Source of the DNA: Aradus depressus
Taxonomy: Eukaryota > Arthropoda > Insecta > Hemiptera > Aradidae
Direction: 5' to 3'
Assembly (NCBI GenBank): GCA_963662175.1
Contig: OY759218.1
Coordinates: 51,281,427-51,345,426, forward strand
DNA: 64,000 nucleotides
The notes beneath the pieces are model-generated. The model had not been told where the DNA came from. It saw only the letters and a list, made by a program, of their open reading frames with translations, and did not search any database. This document shows, one piece after another, positions 32,421 through 43,840 of this stretch. The position numbers were made by a program, and so were the translations under genes. Numbering within the stretch: position 1 is the stretch's first letter; every line of letters starts with the position of its first letter.

Positions 32421-33810
32421 AGTGTGACAGGAACATTTTATATATATATGTATTTACTAGATTTGTATATATATATATATTTCTTATATTGTCGATATAT
32501 ATATTGAGACAACCGCTATGGGGTACGTTTACAAATAATCTCAGGGTTCTAATATTTTTATTTAAATCGTGGGTTCTTGTAAGGAGAGGGTAAACATACC
32601 AGATGCAGATTCCTTCTTACCTGTTTTTGTAGTTAATACAGACATATTAATAAATATAAAAATTGAAAAAGGGGCGATTCATAAAAATAAAAGGATTACA
32701 TAAATTTAACATCAGTATATTTTGATATTTTTTCATGACAATAATATGATAGTAGTTTTTTATAATCTTTTTGAAAGAAATTATGAAAAATACAACAAAC
32801 CGCTCATCGTACAAATTGTTAATAAGCGACCAATACTGAGATAGGATATGTGAATTTACTCTTATGGCTTTTATTTGACTTTTATGAATTTAAACGTTTT
32901 TATCAGAAGTTACATTTTAGGCATTTATTTATTTTAAATTAAGTTCTTGACCGTTGACATTTTTTTTATATGGATAATATCCAGTTGGTGGTTTCCTGGT
33001 GAAAATGATTCCTCCTCCAGTCAGAAATCCTCTAGTCAGCCTCTCTCCACCATGTGCTTTTCAGCCATCATCCGATAAGTCCATGAGGTTCATCCGAAGA
33101 TATAACTTGCATCCTATATTTCCAGTCCGATCCTATGGTCACTGGGGGTCCATATTCGGTGCTGTTCCAGGGGGAAAGTAATGTGGGTTATACGGAACTA
33201 CTATATGTGAAAATAACAAATTGGGAATATATTCGGTCCAAAAACCGGAGTCGGGAACTCAACACTAGTTCGGCCAAGACTCCACCACTACTACTGCTCG
33301 TTCATCTTCGTCACATGTATTCCTCCCCTCTCCACTCTAATACACCGTGGATAAATTCATTATATTATTCTTTTTTATGCCTTTTTATTTTATCAATATT
33401 TAATTATTATTTAATTTTATTTTATAAATTTTCCTATACTATATTTTAATTATTTATTGAAGTGGAGGTCCGGTGTGTCCCGCTGTCACGATGACTCAAA
33501 GTCATTTGTCTGCCCTTCCAAAAGGCGCGAAGATCTTTAAGAGAACTACAATGTTCTTAGCCCTCACCCCAAAGTGTGTAGTACGCAACCCTGCATCTCT
33601 TCAACCGAAATAAGCTATGTATTTATTGAAACAATAATACTATTCATAAAAAACACGCATAGTATCTTCCCGCCTAAATGTTCAAATTTGAAATTCTTCA
33701 AATTATTCATTTAGTTATAATTATTTCTTTTAACTTACTTTAATTTACCCATTTTCCTGGGTTTCCAGCATGTGACAGGTCGTTCGAACCGTCACAATAT
33801 ATATATATAT
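32421..33810. other. AT-rich, no recognised feature
   Basis: TA-rich microsatellite patches at 32440-32505. Frames of 60 and 104 codons at 32999-33181 and 33135-33449 have no motif. Confidence 0.35.
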
Positions 33811-33945
33811 ATATATATAGATGAGACGAAGGGAAAGGGAATCAGAGGAGAGGCTCAACTCGAAAACCGCCGATGCAATGAATGTATCGACACAAAATGA
33901 TGATTCGGTATAGGGGCTACCTAGGCTACTAACATAACTATTGCT
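33795..33945 (+). repeat. AT microsatellite and DR-1 fragment
   Basis: An AT run (33799-33820) is followed by AAGGGAAAGGGAATCAGAGG, GAGGCTCAACTCGAAAACCG and AATGAATGTATCGACACAAA. Confidence 0.55.
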
Positions 33946-33953
33946 TTTTTTGC

Positions 33954-34322
33954 TCAAACGGTTTGACTCTTACCCCGGCAATACGTGCATATCGTATATC
34001 CCACTTCTGACACCAATACCAATCGTTCATAAATCATTAGCTTAAATTCCAAAAATTGGGGGTTCAGCACCTTTCTTATGTGCAGCCTCTCTATTATCCC
34101 ATAGCCCTGATTAGAAGTAAGGTCACATTTAGGGCTAGCAAGGTACAAAGGAGGCTGGTCTTCGTGATTTAAAGGTTTGCTCCTGTTAATGTGGGCCCCT
34201 TGATAATTCTGTTTGCAAGTCCCACCTCCTATCGTGACCCTCACATAAATAACGACCCTTCTGTTAGGTCCGGCTCCAACCTCTCCCCTCTCCCTCAGTC
34301 CTGATAAGTCTGCTCCTAGCAT
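33954..34322 (-). other. Unrecognised open frame, 122 codons
   Basis: The longest non-repeat minus frame in this stretch. It contains no signal peptide, domain or catalytic motif that I recognise, and flanking DNA is repeat-rich. It may be an incidental frame in pyrimidine-rich sequence or an old element fragment. Confidence 0.2.
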
Positions 34323-34945
34323 TTATAATGTCCTTGTCTCTCCCATTCCCTATCGGTCAGAATACTACCTCAATTCTTTTTTTCAGTTTCCATTCAAATG
34401 GAACCAATTGTTGAGTAAAAGTTTGTTCACTCTGGAAAATGTTTTATTTGTACTCGAGAGAGGTCACTTTTTGAACTCAATTTCCAAAAAGAACTGGACT
34501 TATGAAATCAACATTGGATGTAATAAAGAAATGTTCCGTAATTAAAGTTCTGATTTCTAACATCGTCAAAAGGTTTATTAATTGCAGGGGTGGGTTTTGT
34601 ACCCATGTTAACCGAAACCTGAAGAACCCTTCCAACACACCCAGTATTTAACTACATACTGCGATACTATTAATTTTACCACATTTTCTGAAGAAATGAA
34701 TCTAAGCTGGTCCTATGGGAATTTTGATTTCTACAGTACTTTCCGAAAAGACAGTCTAAATTAATACCTATATAAAAAAAATAAAATAAAAGATAAACTC
34801 TACGACGTTCATTTTTGAGGAAATTGCACATTTGCACACAAAATTTGGAAATTGCACACAAAATTACAATTTTACACTATGAAAAAACTAATTAATGAAA
34901 ACTGATTAATTTGAAAAATAAAAATTATTTACAAAAAAAAATCTA
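34323..34945. other. No recognisable feature
   Basis: AT-rich sequence, with short direct repeats of AAATTTGGAAATTGCACAC near 34840. Confidence 0.35.
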
Positions 34946-34949
34946 AATA

Positions 34950-35100
34950 AAACAAACTATTTTTTGAAATAATGTCTATTCCACTAAAGATATTTATAAA
35001 AATACAACTACCGGTTTCGGCCTCACACCATCGTCAAGTCTAGTTATGAACAATGAAATTTATTTATTACAAATTCCACAATATGTCCGCGTTCCTCAAC
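34950..35100. mobile_element. Penelope-like terminal segment (family P2), copy 2, rearranged
   Basis: TTTTTTGAAATAATGTCTAT, ATTTATAAAAATACAACTAC, CGGTTTCGGCCTCACACCAT, then TTATTACAAATTCCACAATA and GTCCGCGTTCCTCAAC. The last 43 bp are the reverse complement of 29697-29740. The hammerhead-like core (TTGACGATGG, GGCCGAAACCGGTAG) is on the minus strand. Confidence 0.6.
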
Positions 35101-35495
35101 TTTGAAAAAAAAATCTGTTAATAAATAATACTCAGAACTAAATGAGTCTCCTGCCTCCTCGTGGTCACTTTTCAATACGCTTGAAACTCGACCAACAACA
35201 ACCATGACACGACTCACAATGTTCATAACTCGAACAAAAGTACTAGGTACTCTCCCATTGCTCGACCATCTACTACTATGAATCAATTAATATATTTTAT
35301 AATTGTCGCAACACTCCATTTAATTCGATCAACTAGTCCCATGAATACACTAATAATGTTTTTGTTGCTCCAAACGAAAGCTCATCCATGTTGTTCTTAA
35401 TTTATTTTAAATTGTTTTTAAACTTTTAAATACAAATTCACTTTTTATTAGTATTTATCAACACTATTTTAAAATAAAGATTTCTGTTTTACGGT
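35101..35495. other. No recognisable feature
   Basis: An 80-codon minus frame overlaps the P2 repeat and is not supported as a gene. Confidence 0.35.
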
Positions 35496-35499
35496 TCTT

Positions 35500-36340
35500 T
35501 GCTAACACCGCCTTGCCCGCGCAACGTGGGACCTCGGCTACTCTGCGTGTAAGACAATCCACACCGAAATATTCGAGACCGTAGCAAGGTACGCTGCTGC
35601 TAGTTGGTGGTATCGCCCCACAAAGCGGCAGCCCATGATTCTGTTGCAAGCTCAGAGAGCAGCCCTTTTAAGGGTTACAAGAGCTTATCGAACTAGCTGC
35701 GCTGCAGGTATTGGCCGGAGCTCAGCCCATAGACCTGATCTTGGATGGTGCTGTTGCCTCGTATTACTGTAGACGCAATATGACTTTAGGAGCAGATATT
35801 GATGAGCCCTTACGCCTAGCCCTGTAAGAAAAGATCTGCGGACAGTCCAGACCAGAGCGTTGCAAGGACATTGCACAGGAGTGGGAAAATGGCAACAACG
35901 ATGGTCACGAGCCCCAGATGACCGAACGACTTACGCATACTTTCCGGATGTCCGGGTACGCCTCGACTCAGGTCACGGAGACATTAACTCAAAACTCTTC
36001 TTCTTTAGGAAGAGACTGCAGAACATGTACTCCTCGATTGCACGCTGTATGACCAGGCCTGGGTGGAGTTGATTCGCGGAACTGGATTTGCTACAGCTGG
36101 TGACGGAGACCGGTTGTCCAGTGTCCAGCCGGTTTGTCGGCTCCTGGCGAGAGCAGAAATAAACGGTGTGACGGCCTGGGGCGACCACCGATCGCCACAC
36201 GTTGGTCGACCGGTGGCCCGCCATTGCCTCACATAAGCACATCCCAGATCTCGAGCTCCCTCTACAAAGATGAAGATAGGTGACGTTGCTTACGTGCAAG
36301 GTGCACCCATAATCAATAAAAGGAATAAAAGGTTCTTCGT
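35500..36340 (+). pseudogene. R1-clade LINE ORF2 C-terminus and 3' UTR, decayed copy 2
   Basis: Reads EIFETVARYAAASWWYRP, then KRQPMILLQAQRAALLRVT and RAYRT in frame, then ALQVLAGAQPIDLILDGAVA and ASYYCRRNMTLGADIDEP in a shifted frame. Near 35980-36060 it is missing a segment present in copy 1 (GHGD is joined directly after the Asp-Ser codons). ETAEHVLLDC keeps the zinc-knuckle His lost in copy 1. From about 36165 a GC-rich 3' UTR runs to AATAAAAGGAATAAAAGG. Same family as 17639-18705. Confidence 0.75.
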
Positions 36341-36838
36341 TAACGATTTTTCAAATTTTCAAACTTTTCCAATATTAAACCGTAGGTATGTTATTGTGGG
36401 GAAATATTTTATATATGTTTTCTTTATTAAATATATATATTTATTATATAATAAATATATTTATTATATAATAAATATATTTATTATTTCAATTAAACAG
36501 CTGTTGTTGTTTGTACATGGCCTAGCGTGGTTTCCTCCATCACTTCACATCTTCCGCAGTATGGATCCGGAACAAGACCAATTATAAAGAGACGTTTTCT
36601 TACCGAGTGGTGTCCTGTTAGGTTCCCGATCAATTTTCTGGATGTCCTCCGGGGTCTATACGAGTTGTCCTTTTATTGTCGTCCGGTCCTCTAATCAGCT
36701 CTTTTGACTGTCGACAACCCGGTTGTTCTCTTCAAGAAGAGTTTACTTTCCGCAATGCCCATTTCTTCAGAGGATTGTTCTTTGATATATGTAAGAACTG
36801 GAAACAATTTGTGATAGTAATTATACTGGCACTTATTA
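36341..36838. other. No recognisable gene
   Basis: Includes a short TATATTTATTATATAATAAA tandem at 36425-36490. A 105-codon frame at 36270-36587 has no motif. Confidence 0.35.
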
Positions 36839-37138
36839 TGTGAATTTACCCCCTTTTCGACCGATTTCGTTGAAAATTAATAGTTGTCGTCCTTACGTAG
36901 CTCTGAACAAATATATATTGAATGTCGTGTTAATACATGCAATTCATTGGCAGTTTGAGTTGAGCCCTTAGAGGTCCCTTTCCTTCGGCTGATTTCGTGG
37001 AATATTAACAGGTGTTGTCCTTGTAGAGTTCTGAATTTACATACAAAATTTCTTATCGATACTACCAATAGATTGGTAGTTATTATAGTTTATCTGTTAA
37101 GCCTCTCCTTCTTCCCTTGGGTCGATTTGACTGTACAT

Positions 37139-38183
37139 TAGGGTGGAACGAAAATGGCCTTTTAAAATTTTTTTTAGTTATTAGTTTGGTAATAGTGGAG
37201 AAAAGTTGCTTTTTAAGTTCAAAAAGAATTTAAAAAAAATTGGTTGCAATACTACAACATCTTGAGGTGCCGCAAAGAGCTTAAAGTTTGTAAAAAAATT
37301 GAAAAATTTTAAACTTTGATAAATTATTTTTTATGAATTTCTCGTACATATAATGTTACAAAAGATGGTTTTAAATACATATATAAGCATTAGAATTGGA
37401 AAAAATTATTAATTATAAAATATAATAAAAATAAAAATAATTTTGTAATGTCAAACTTTGTATTTCTTACTTGTGTATCCTTAATGATTACAAATGTTAC
37501 AGCTGCAAAATGTTTGTTTCTACTTCATTGCCACATTAAACTGGTCCTTGCGGCACCTCAAGACGTACTCCAATATTTTTCATATTTTTAATTTATCTTA
37601 TCTACACTAAAAGGCAACTTTTCTGCGCTATTCCAAATTAAAAATCACATAATCGAGACACGCAAAAATCTTTGAAAAAGTTCCAAAAAAGTGTGTTTTC
37701 ATGAAACTTTAAGGTCCTTGCGGCACCTCAAGACGTACTCGAATATTTTTCATATTTTTAATTTATCTTATCTACACTAAAAGGCAACTTTTCTGCGCTA
37801 TTCCAAATTAAAAATCACATAATCGAGACACGCAAAAATCTTTGAAAAAGTTCCAAAAAAGTGTGTTTTTATGAAACTTTTAGGTCCTTGCGGCACCTCA
37901 AGACGTACTCCAATATTTTTCATATTTTTAATTTATCTTATCTACACTAAAAGGCAACTTTTCTGCGCTATTCCAAATTAAAAATCACATAATCGAGGCA
38001 CGCAAAAATCTTTGAAAAAGTTCCAAAAAAGTGTGTTTTTATGAAACTTTAAGGTCCTTGCGGCACCTCAAGACGTACTCCAATATTTTTCATATTTTTT
38101 ATTTATCTTATCTACACTAAAAGACAACTTTTCCGCGCTATTGCAAATTAAAAATCAAAAGGTGATTTTTTCGTTCCACCCTA
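37139..38183. mobile_element. hAT-like non-autonomous element with 8-bp TSD
   Basis: Terminal inverted repeats start TAGGGTGGAACGAAAA on both sides. Beyond 16 bp the similarity continues imperfectly for about 140 bp (GTGGAGAAAAGTTGC versus GCGCGGAAAAGTTGTC, then CTTGAGGTGCCGCAA on both). It is flanked by CTGTACAT at 37131-37138 and 38184-38191. An 8-bp duplication with T at 2, TA in the centre and A at 7 matches the hAT target consensus. There is no transposase frame, so it needs a partner in trans. Confidence 0.75.
37543..38165. repeat. 170-bp tandem repeat inside the hAT-like element
   Basis: GGTCCTTGCGGCACCTCAAG starts units at 37543, 37713, 37883 and 38053, exactly 170 bp apart, nearly identical. 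The unit includes the inner part of the right inverted repeat, so the array grew by duplicating the element's own end. Confidence 0.9.
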
Positions 38184-38465
38184 CTGTACATCAATAGATG
38201 TCATTCTAATGGGATTCTGGACACACAAACTGAATGTCATGTCTTTTTCTTCTGCCGATTTTTAGGAAAATGAATAGATGCCGTTATTATGGGGTTTTGA
38301 ATTTTTAATATAAAATTTCGTGTCAATTTATACACATAGGTACACATACATCGGCTCGAAAATGGTCAGCACATATTGAGGGGGCCTAGAAACGTGAAAT
38401 TCCGTTGAAAACTCGATCTCGGATTTTCCCCTAATTACAATACTTCCTTAAACTAAAGGTATAAG

Positions 38466-39070
38466 AATGTAAATTAAAAGTGAAAAATATAAGTGTGACA
38501 AGGGATTTTTAATATTTATTCGCTTCATGCCCAGCCCCTCATCAAAATTCTTTACTCAACAAATTATTGGAGGAGGCCTCGTTCAAAGGAAAAGGCTGAG
38601 GGCCCCCAAAACTGTAGATCCGCCACTGGTTACTAAGGTTTTTGAGTTAAGCCCCTCATTAATACCCTCCTCCGCCCTTCTTATATAGAGCCATAGGAGC
38701 TTATTGAATTTATGGAAGTTAATAGGCTGCTAACTGGCGAACAATTCAATTTAATAGAAATCAGAAATCTGATTTCATTTTCCCTGTTCTGAAGGACATT
38801 CAACAATAGCCATGGTCCCTGCTCCCTTCGGCCCTTTCTAATGAAGACTGATGGAGGTTTAAATCGGGTCCCTTCTGGAAAAAGTTTCCCTACGAGGTTG
38901 TTGGTGGCTTCAACCTCCGCAAATATATTTCCCTGTTAGATTCAGATACAGATAGATTTTCTTAGGGCCAGGTCATGTCCAATCGTTCGTTTTCCAGCAG
39001 GAAAATGAACGTTATTTAGGAAGGAAGTACCAGTGATAAAATAAGAAAAAACAAAGAACTTGTTTAACTT
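38466..39070. other. No recognisable gene
   Basis: Repeat-like fragments (GGCTGAGGGCCCCCAAAACT) but no assignable family. Confidence 0.35.
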
Positions 39071-39766
39071 TTATATTAGAGGTACCTCATGGCGGTGGCA
39101 TGGCGGCCAATCTCATGCTAAATTTATATTAGAGGTACCTCATGGCGGTGGCATGGCGGCCAATCTCATGCTAAATTTATATTAGAGGTACCTCATGGCG
39201 GTGGCATGGCGGCCAATCTCATGCTAATTTTATATTAGAGGTACCTCATGGCGGTGGCATGGCGGCCAATCTCATGCTAAATTTATATTAGAGGTACCTC
39301 ATGGCGGTGGCATGGCGGCCAATCTCATGCTAAATTTATATTAGAGGTACCTCATGGCGGTGGCATGGCGGCCAATCTCATGCTAAATTTATATTAGAGG
39401 TACCTCATGGCGGTGGCATGGCGGCCAATCTCATGCTAAATTTATATTAGAGGTACCTCATGGCGGTGGCATGGCGGCCAATCTCATGCTAAATTTATAT
39501 TAGAGGTACCTCATGGCGGTAGCATGTCGGCCAATCTCATGCTAAATTTATATTAGAGGTACCTCATGGCGGTGGCATGGCGGCCAATCTCATGCTAAAT
39601 TTATATTAGAGGTATCTCATGGCGGTGGCATGGCGGCCAATCTCATGCTAAATTTATATTAGAGGTACCTCATGGCGGTGGCATGGCGGCCAATCTCATG
39701 CTAAATTTATATTAGAGGTACCTCATGGCGGTGGCATGGCGGCCAATCTCATGCTAAATTTATATT
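39071..39766. repeat. 53-bp minisatellite, 13 units
   Basis: The unit TTATATTAGAGGTACCTCAT, GGCGGTGGCATGGCGGCC, AATCTCATGCTAAAT repeats every 53 bp, with only scattered substitutions (for example GTAGCATGTCGG near 39520, GGTATCTC near 39613). Such homogeneity implies recent expansion or assembly-level amplification. Confidence 0.95.
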
Positions 39767-40060
39767 TTATGTTCTTATTTGGATTCTTATTATTATATTA
39801 TATATTTTTGTATGTATATTATATTTTCTTATTGTATATATAGTATTATTATTTTGTACACATTCTTCATGATGTCACAGAGTTTATTTTTTTAAATTAT
39901 TATTTATTTTATTTTATTTTTTTCTTATATTTCGTTATTTTTGTACATATTGCCATTTATTATTTCACTTTGTCCTATTACCCATAATTGTCAATTTTAC
40001 TTAAGGTATGTACCGATTGTAAATGTGCATAATAAAATTCATCATTACATTTTCTTTTAT
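39767..40060 (+). repeat. Jockey-like LINE 3' UTR relic
   Basis: T-rich; TGCCATTTATTATTTCACTT through TCAATTTTACTTAAGG and GATTGTAAATGTGCATAATA parallel 47890-47995, the 3' end behind the Jockey fragment. Confidence 0.5.
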
Positions 40061-40149
40061 GTATATATTTTCTTATTAAATAAAATATATTGTAATCAAC
40101 AGGTGTAAATATATTGTTGCAAATTGTCAATAACTCAGTAAATTCTTCT

Positions 40150-40240
40150 TTATAGTCATGAAAATGCCCGAAGGGGCGAAACGTTAACCGAAATGTAAAA
40201 AATAAATATATTTGGGAGACCGTAAGGCCAAAAAAAACAA
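40150..40240 (+). repeat. Hammerhead-like terminal motif (CGAAACGTTAAC type)
   Basis: ATGAAAATGCCCGAAGGGGC then GAAACGTTAACCG: a GCCC/GGGC stem with GAAG loop next to GAAAC, and a CTGANGA box degraded to ATGAAAA. Confidence 0.4.
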
Positions 40241-40249
40241 AACTTTTAT

Positions 40250-40415
40250 ATTGTATATTCCACAAAAATATATATATAAAGTTCACCGGTTTCGGCTTAC
40301 GCCTTCGTCAGCACAAAGTTCAAAAGTGACATCAAGTTTGCTAGGTTGTCATATTTATACAATCCTCAGGTTACCTGAGATCACCTAAGACTGTGACACC
40401 CTGTCTAATATTGTA
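40250..40415 (-). mobile_element. Penelope-like terminal segment (family P), copy 2
   Basis: The minus strand reads GTGCTGACGAAGGCGTAAGC then CGAAACCGGTGAAC: CTGACGA, a GGC/GCC stem with GTAA loop, and GAAAC. It matches 15655-15815 over about 160 bp, including CTAGGTTGTCATATTTATAC. Confidence 0.6.
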
Positions 40416-41239
40416 TATAATATTAAGTTAGTGTCGTTACCAGGGGTTAGAATCTGAATGAAATTTGAGTTTGCTCGTTCAAACAATTCCCATTTTTTCT
40501 AGGTCTATTAATTTCCAGCTGTTTCAAAAATGTGTTTCACAAAGATAGGATTTTCTTATACCAATCACGCTTTTACAGATCACTCTTTCCCTCTTCCTCC
40601 CCCTTCTCAAAATCATGTTATAGTGGCGTTACTGGGTAAAAGAAAGTCACTTTGAGAATTACGCTGTACAATGAAACAAAATATGAAATGATTTTGAGAG
40701 GGGCGAGTGAGGGAGTTATCTGTAAAAGCGTGGTTGTAGCGTCTGTTTATTTGTTGTCTTTTCAGTATCGTGTGTGGGTTCCATGTCGCTTGTCCAGTGG
40801 AAGTTAGCAAATATAAAGAAATATAAATAAATCTTAATATATCACCATTTTTTTTAGGTAAGGTTTGGTGTTCTTTAAAGTATTATAATTTATCGAGTCT
40901 AGTATTGTACTGTACAATTACATGTATTATAAAATTATGTATGCTGAAGATAACATTTATAATAATTTATAAATGAATATGCGTGACTAATTTTCTCTTT
41001 GTAATATGTACATTGCTAATGAGGTATGTAGCACTGAGTATCGGGTCTGCGTGTTGTCCTGTAGATCGCAAAGTCGAAGACCCTCATCTCGTATAGGCCT
41101 GTACTTCGCCTTAAGGGCTTCTGGATCTACACATAAAATTGCTATAAGAAAAAAAAATATAAATATATAAGAAGGCCGGAGTTGCACGGAACTTTCTCTT
41201 AGTGATATCTGTGACTTTTGGAAAAAGTGAGGCGGGGTT
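40416..41239. other. No recognisable gene
   Basis: Short frames (65-66 codons) on the minus strand have no motif. The rest is AT-rich. Confidence 0.35.
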
Positions 41240-41244
41240 CTCTA

Positions 41245-41450
41245 ATCTTTTTACTTCTCCAGCTATACGAAGTATAGGGAAAGTTATGTAATCGGCCATA
41301 AATTCAATGCGGAGTTTTCAACGGAATTTCATGTTTTCCGATCTCCTGATTCCAAAAATGAAAAACATTTAGGTATTCTATGTGTTTGTGAACACGATAA
41401 CTCCCAATAGAATAAATTTATCGACACGAAATTGTCATTCAGCTAACACT
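41245..41450 (+). repeat. DR-1 left part
   Basis: Hairpin TTTTTACTTCTCCAGCTATA with CGAAGTATAGGGAAAG, then CGGAATTTCATGTTTTCCGA and GAACACGATAACTCCCAATA. Confidence 0.7.
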
Positions 41451-41970
41451 TTTGCTGGAAGATTAATGATAACCCTAGAAAAAAAGTAAGAAAAAAAGAG
41501 TGATTTTTTGAAAATTATTACGTACAGGAAGCTTTTAGCTTGCCGAGAAGAAATAAGGACTGAAAAAACAAAAAAAAAAATTGTAACTTTTAAAAAGAAA
41601 CAAAAATTTCCCGAGGAGTATATAGTCGCTTGCTGTTGTAACTCACTTATGTTTTGTCATGGGATAATGGAGCTAGGACAGGTAACAATCTGATTGGATC
41701 TGACGGGAAAGCCCCCCCCCTCCCTCCCAAAGAAAGAATATTGGATGGGAAATAAGTTGGATAAGGGATAAGTTGGTGAACTCTTGGATAAGCGAGGCAC
41801 CCCCTCCACTAAATGATCCGAACCTCATCAAAACTTATCTTATTCCACCCTTATCTTTTTTTCCTGTATTATGTATGTACATGTTTTATTTTGTATTTTT
41901 TTTCGTTTAGTTGGTATAAATATTGGACAATTGAAGGAGACGTTTAAATAAATGGCCGTGAGGTTTTCGT
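41451..41970. other. No recognisable feature
   Basis: Low-complexity A-rich and C-run sequence. Confidence 0.35.
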
Positions 41971-41974
41971 TATG

Positions 41975-42820
41975 GTCTCTTTCCTTCGGAGATGTTAGTT
42001 AAGGCCTTCTTCTTTCATAAACATTAGTTTCGGCCTCCTTCCTTCTTCGACGTTAAATGCGGCCTCAATCCTTCGTCGACGTTAGTTACAGCCTTTTACG
42101 TTCGTATATGTTGCGGCCTTCTTCCTTCGTATACATTACCTGCGGCCTCCTTACTTCATAGCCGTTATTTAAGGCCTTCTTCCTTCACATACGTTATTTG
42201 AGACCTCCTTCCTTCTTAGATGTTACTTAAGGCCTTAATCCTCCGTATACATTAATTGTGGCCTCCTTCCTTCGTAAACATTTGTTGCGGCCTCCTTCCT
42301 ACACATACGTTAGTTATGGCCTTCTTTCTTCGAACATGTTAGTTTAGGCCTTCTTCCTTTGTATACGTTAGTTAAGGCCTTCGTCTTTCGTATACGTTAG
42401 TTAGGACCTACTTGTTTATTCGGATGCAAACATATGTAAAATGTTGACCTTGGATATTCTGGGAATGGAATTAGCTTGCCTTAACTTTGCTATGCCCCGC
42501 TATTGAAGAGCTGAAGAGAGCTATAGCTCCATCTGGAGTCTCCATTACAGCTTCCTTCCTTTGTGCACGTTAGTAACGGCCTGCATCTTTCATACACGAT
42601 AGTTACGATATTCTTCCTTCGTATATGTTAGTTACGGTCTTCTTCCTTCGTATATGTTAGTTACGGCCTTCTTCCTTCGTATATGTTAGTTACGGCCTTC
42701 TTTCTTATTGGTTGTTAGGGCCTCCTTCCTTTGCATACGTTAGTTGTGGCTTCCCTCGCGGCCTCTTTCCTTCGTTAGGTCCTTCTTCCTTTGTATACGT
42801 TAGTAGCGGCCTCATAGAGA
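41975..42820. repeat. 29-bp minisatellite, about 28 units, diverged
   Basis: The unit TTAGTTACGGCCTTCTTCCT plus TCGTATATG is exact at 42628-42700 (period 29) and increasingly diverged to the left. A non-repetitive interruption lies at 42410-42540. Frames across it are repeat artefacts. Confidence 0.8.
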
Positions 42821-43309
42821 ACAACGGATCTCCAAAAATCTCAATTAAAAAAAAAAATAATAATAACTTTCCTAATACTTTGTACAGGTGCGGGAGTGAC
42901 AATGGAGTTATATTCATTTTCTTCATGAGGGCAGTATATAAATCCGAAAATTACATAATATATTATACTTATTTCATGTGTAAGTTTGTAGTAGAGTGGA
43001 TGAGGGATACTAACCAGGTAGTGTAGCAAGAGTGGAGAGAGCTAGGAATGGTATGAATGTTTTCCACCAGGTTTGCATAATTCGATCTCCGTTCTCAACT
43101 ACATTTTCTCTCGTGATAAACTGCTCCCCCCGGCTTTGTAAAACTAGATTACCATCTTCAACTGAATTATTACACTATACTATTGTTCAAACAATACTTT
43201 AGGACAACTTAAAAAGTATATATATATATATTTTTTTATTTTTAATATCTTGGAAAAAAATTAGAACATGCTCTATAGATTTTGTTTGTATCCTCCTTAA
43301 TAATAATAT
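42821..43309. other. No recognisable feature
   Basis: A-rich, with a short AT run at 43216-43232. Confidence 0.35.
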
Positions 43310-43378
43310 TATTTATTGGACGCTGATGACCTTTGCTGTTTTGCGTCCTTAAACTCCAAATCCTATCCTATCCTAAAT
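43310..43378 (+). repeat. LINE 3'-tail-like segment with CCTAT repeats
   Basis: GCTGATGACCTTTGCTGTTT, TGCGTCCTTAAACTCCAAAT, then CCTATCCTATCCTA: a short-motif tail such as many LINEs carry. Too short to assign a clade. Confidence 0.4.
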
Positions 43379-43639
43379 TAGATACATAAACAGCTATTAA
43401 CTCTGAGAGCCTGACACACTTGTGATTAGTAATAACAATACTATTAAAAAATAAAATGAATAGAATACATACTTGAAAATATATGAGTACAAAAATTATA
43501 TTATTAATAAATACAGTAGATACTGTTTTTAATTTAATTAAAATTAAGATAAATATTTTTTTTGTCATACCACCGAAAGGTATGACAACAGTAATATATT
43601 TACTGTCGGAACTAATCCCTTAGATTATATACCATAAAT

Positions 43640-43722
43640 ATTTTTTATAATTTTCCCAAGTGTGTTTTTCACGATGTTTTTACATCCCTTCATCAGGTCA
43701 CAGTGAGCGAAATATAGGAAAT
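43640..43722 (-). repeat. Family C motif, decayed
   Basis: The minus strand reads GACCTGATGAAGGGATGTAA then AAACATCGTGAAAAACACT. Confidence 0.5.
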
Positions 43723-43756
43723 AGAAAGAAAAAAAAATAACAATAACAAATCTCAG

Positions 43757-43840
43757 ATTGCCGCCTCAATCTCCGATCATGAATATTTGGAAGGGTTCTT
43801 GTGGCAAGTCATATTCATGTTCGGAGACTGAGGCGGCAAT
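43757..43840. repeat. Hairpin: 30-bp arms, 24-nt loop
   Basis: The left arm ATTGCCGCCTCAATCTCCGA plus TCATGAATAT pairs with the right arm ATATTCATGTTCGGAGACTG plus AGGCGGCAAT, with two mismatches. The size is that of a small RNA precursor or a minimal fold-back insertion. It is GC-richer than its surroundings. Confidence 0.85.

Larger units (their letters stand above)
36839..38465 (-). repeat. DR-1 copy interrupted by a hAT-like element
   Basis: DR-1 minus-strand words (TCGGCTGATTTCGTGGAATA, TTTATCTGTTAAGCCTCTCC) run to 37138 and resume at 38184 (CATCAATAGATGTCATTCTA), ending in TTGAAAACTCGATCTCGG and the CTTCCTTAAACTAAAGGTAT hairpin at about 38442. Removing 37139-38191 restores a continuous DR-1 sequence. 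Confidence 0.75.

Noticed and set aside
36005..36299. Minus-strand ORFs of 75 and 108 codons
   Set aside because: Antisense of the second R1 ORF2 copy and its 3' UTR.
39071..39766. CRISPR-like regularly spaced repeats
   Set aside because: Units are contiguous with no unique spacers, and the context is eukaryotic transposon DNA. It is a simple minisatellite. The same applies to 52725-53850 and 41975-42820.
42705..43029. Overlapping ORFs of 60-104 codons on both strands
   Set aside because: Products of the 29-bp minisatellite and flanking low-complexity DNA.
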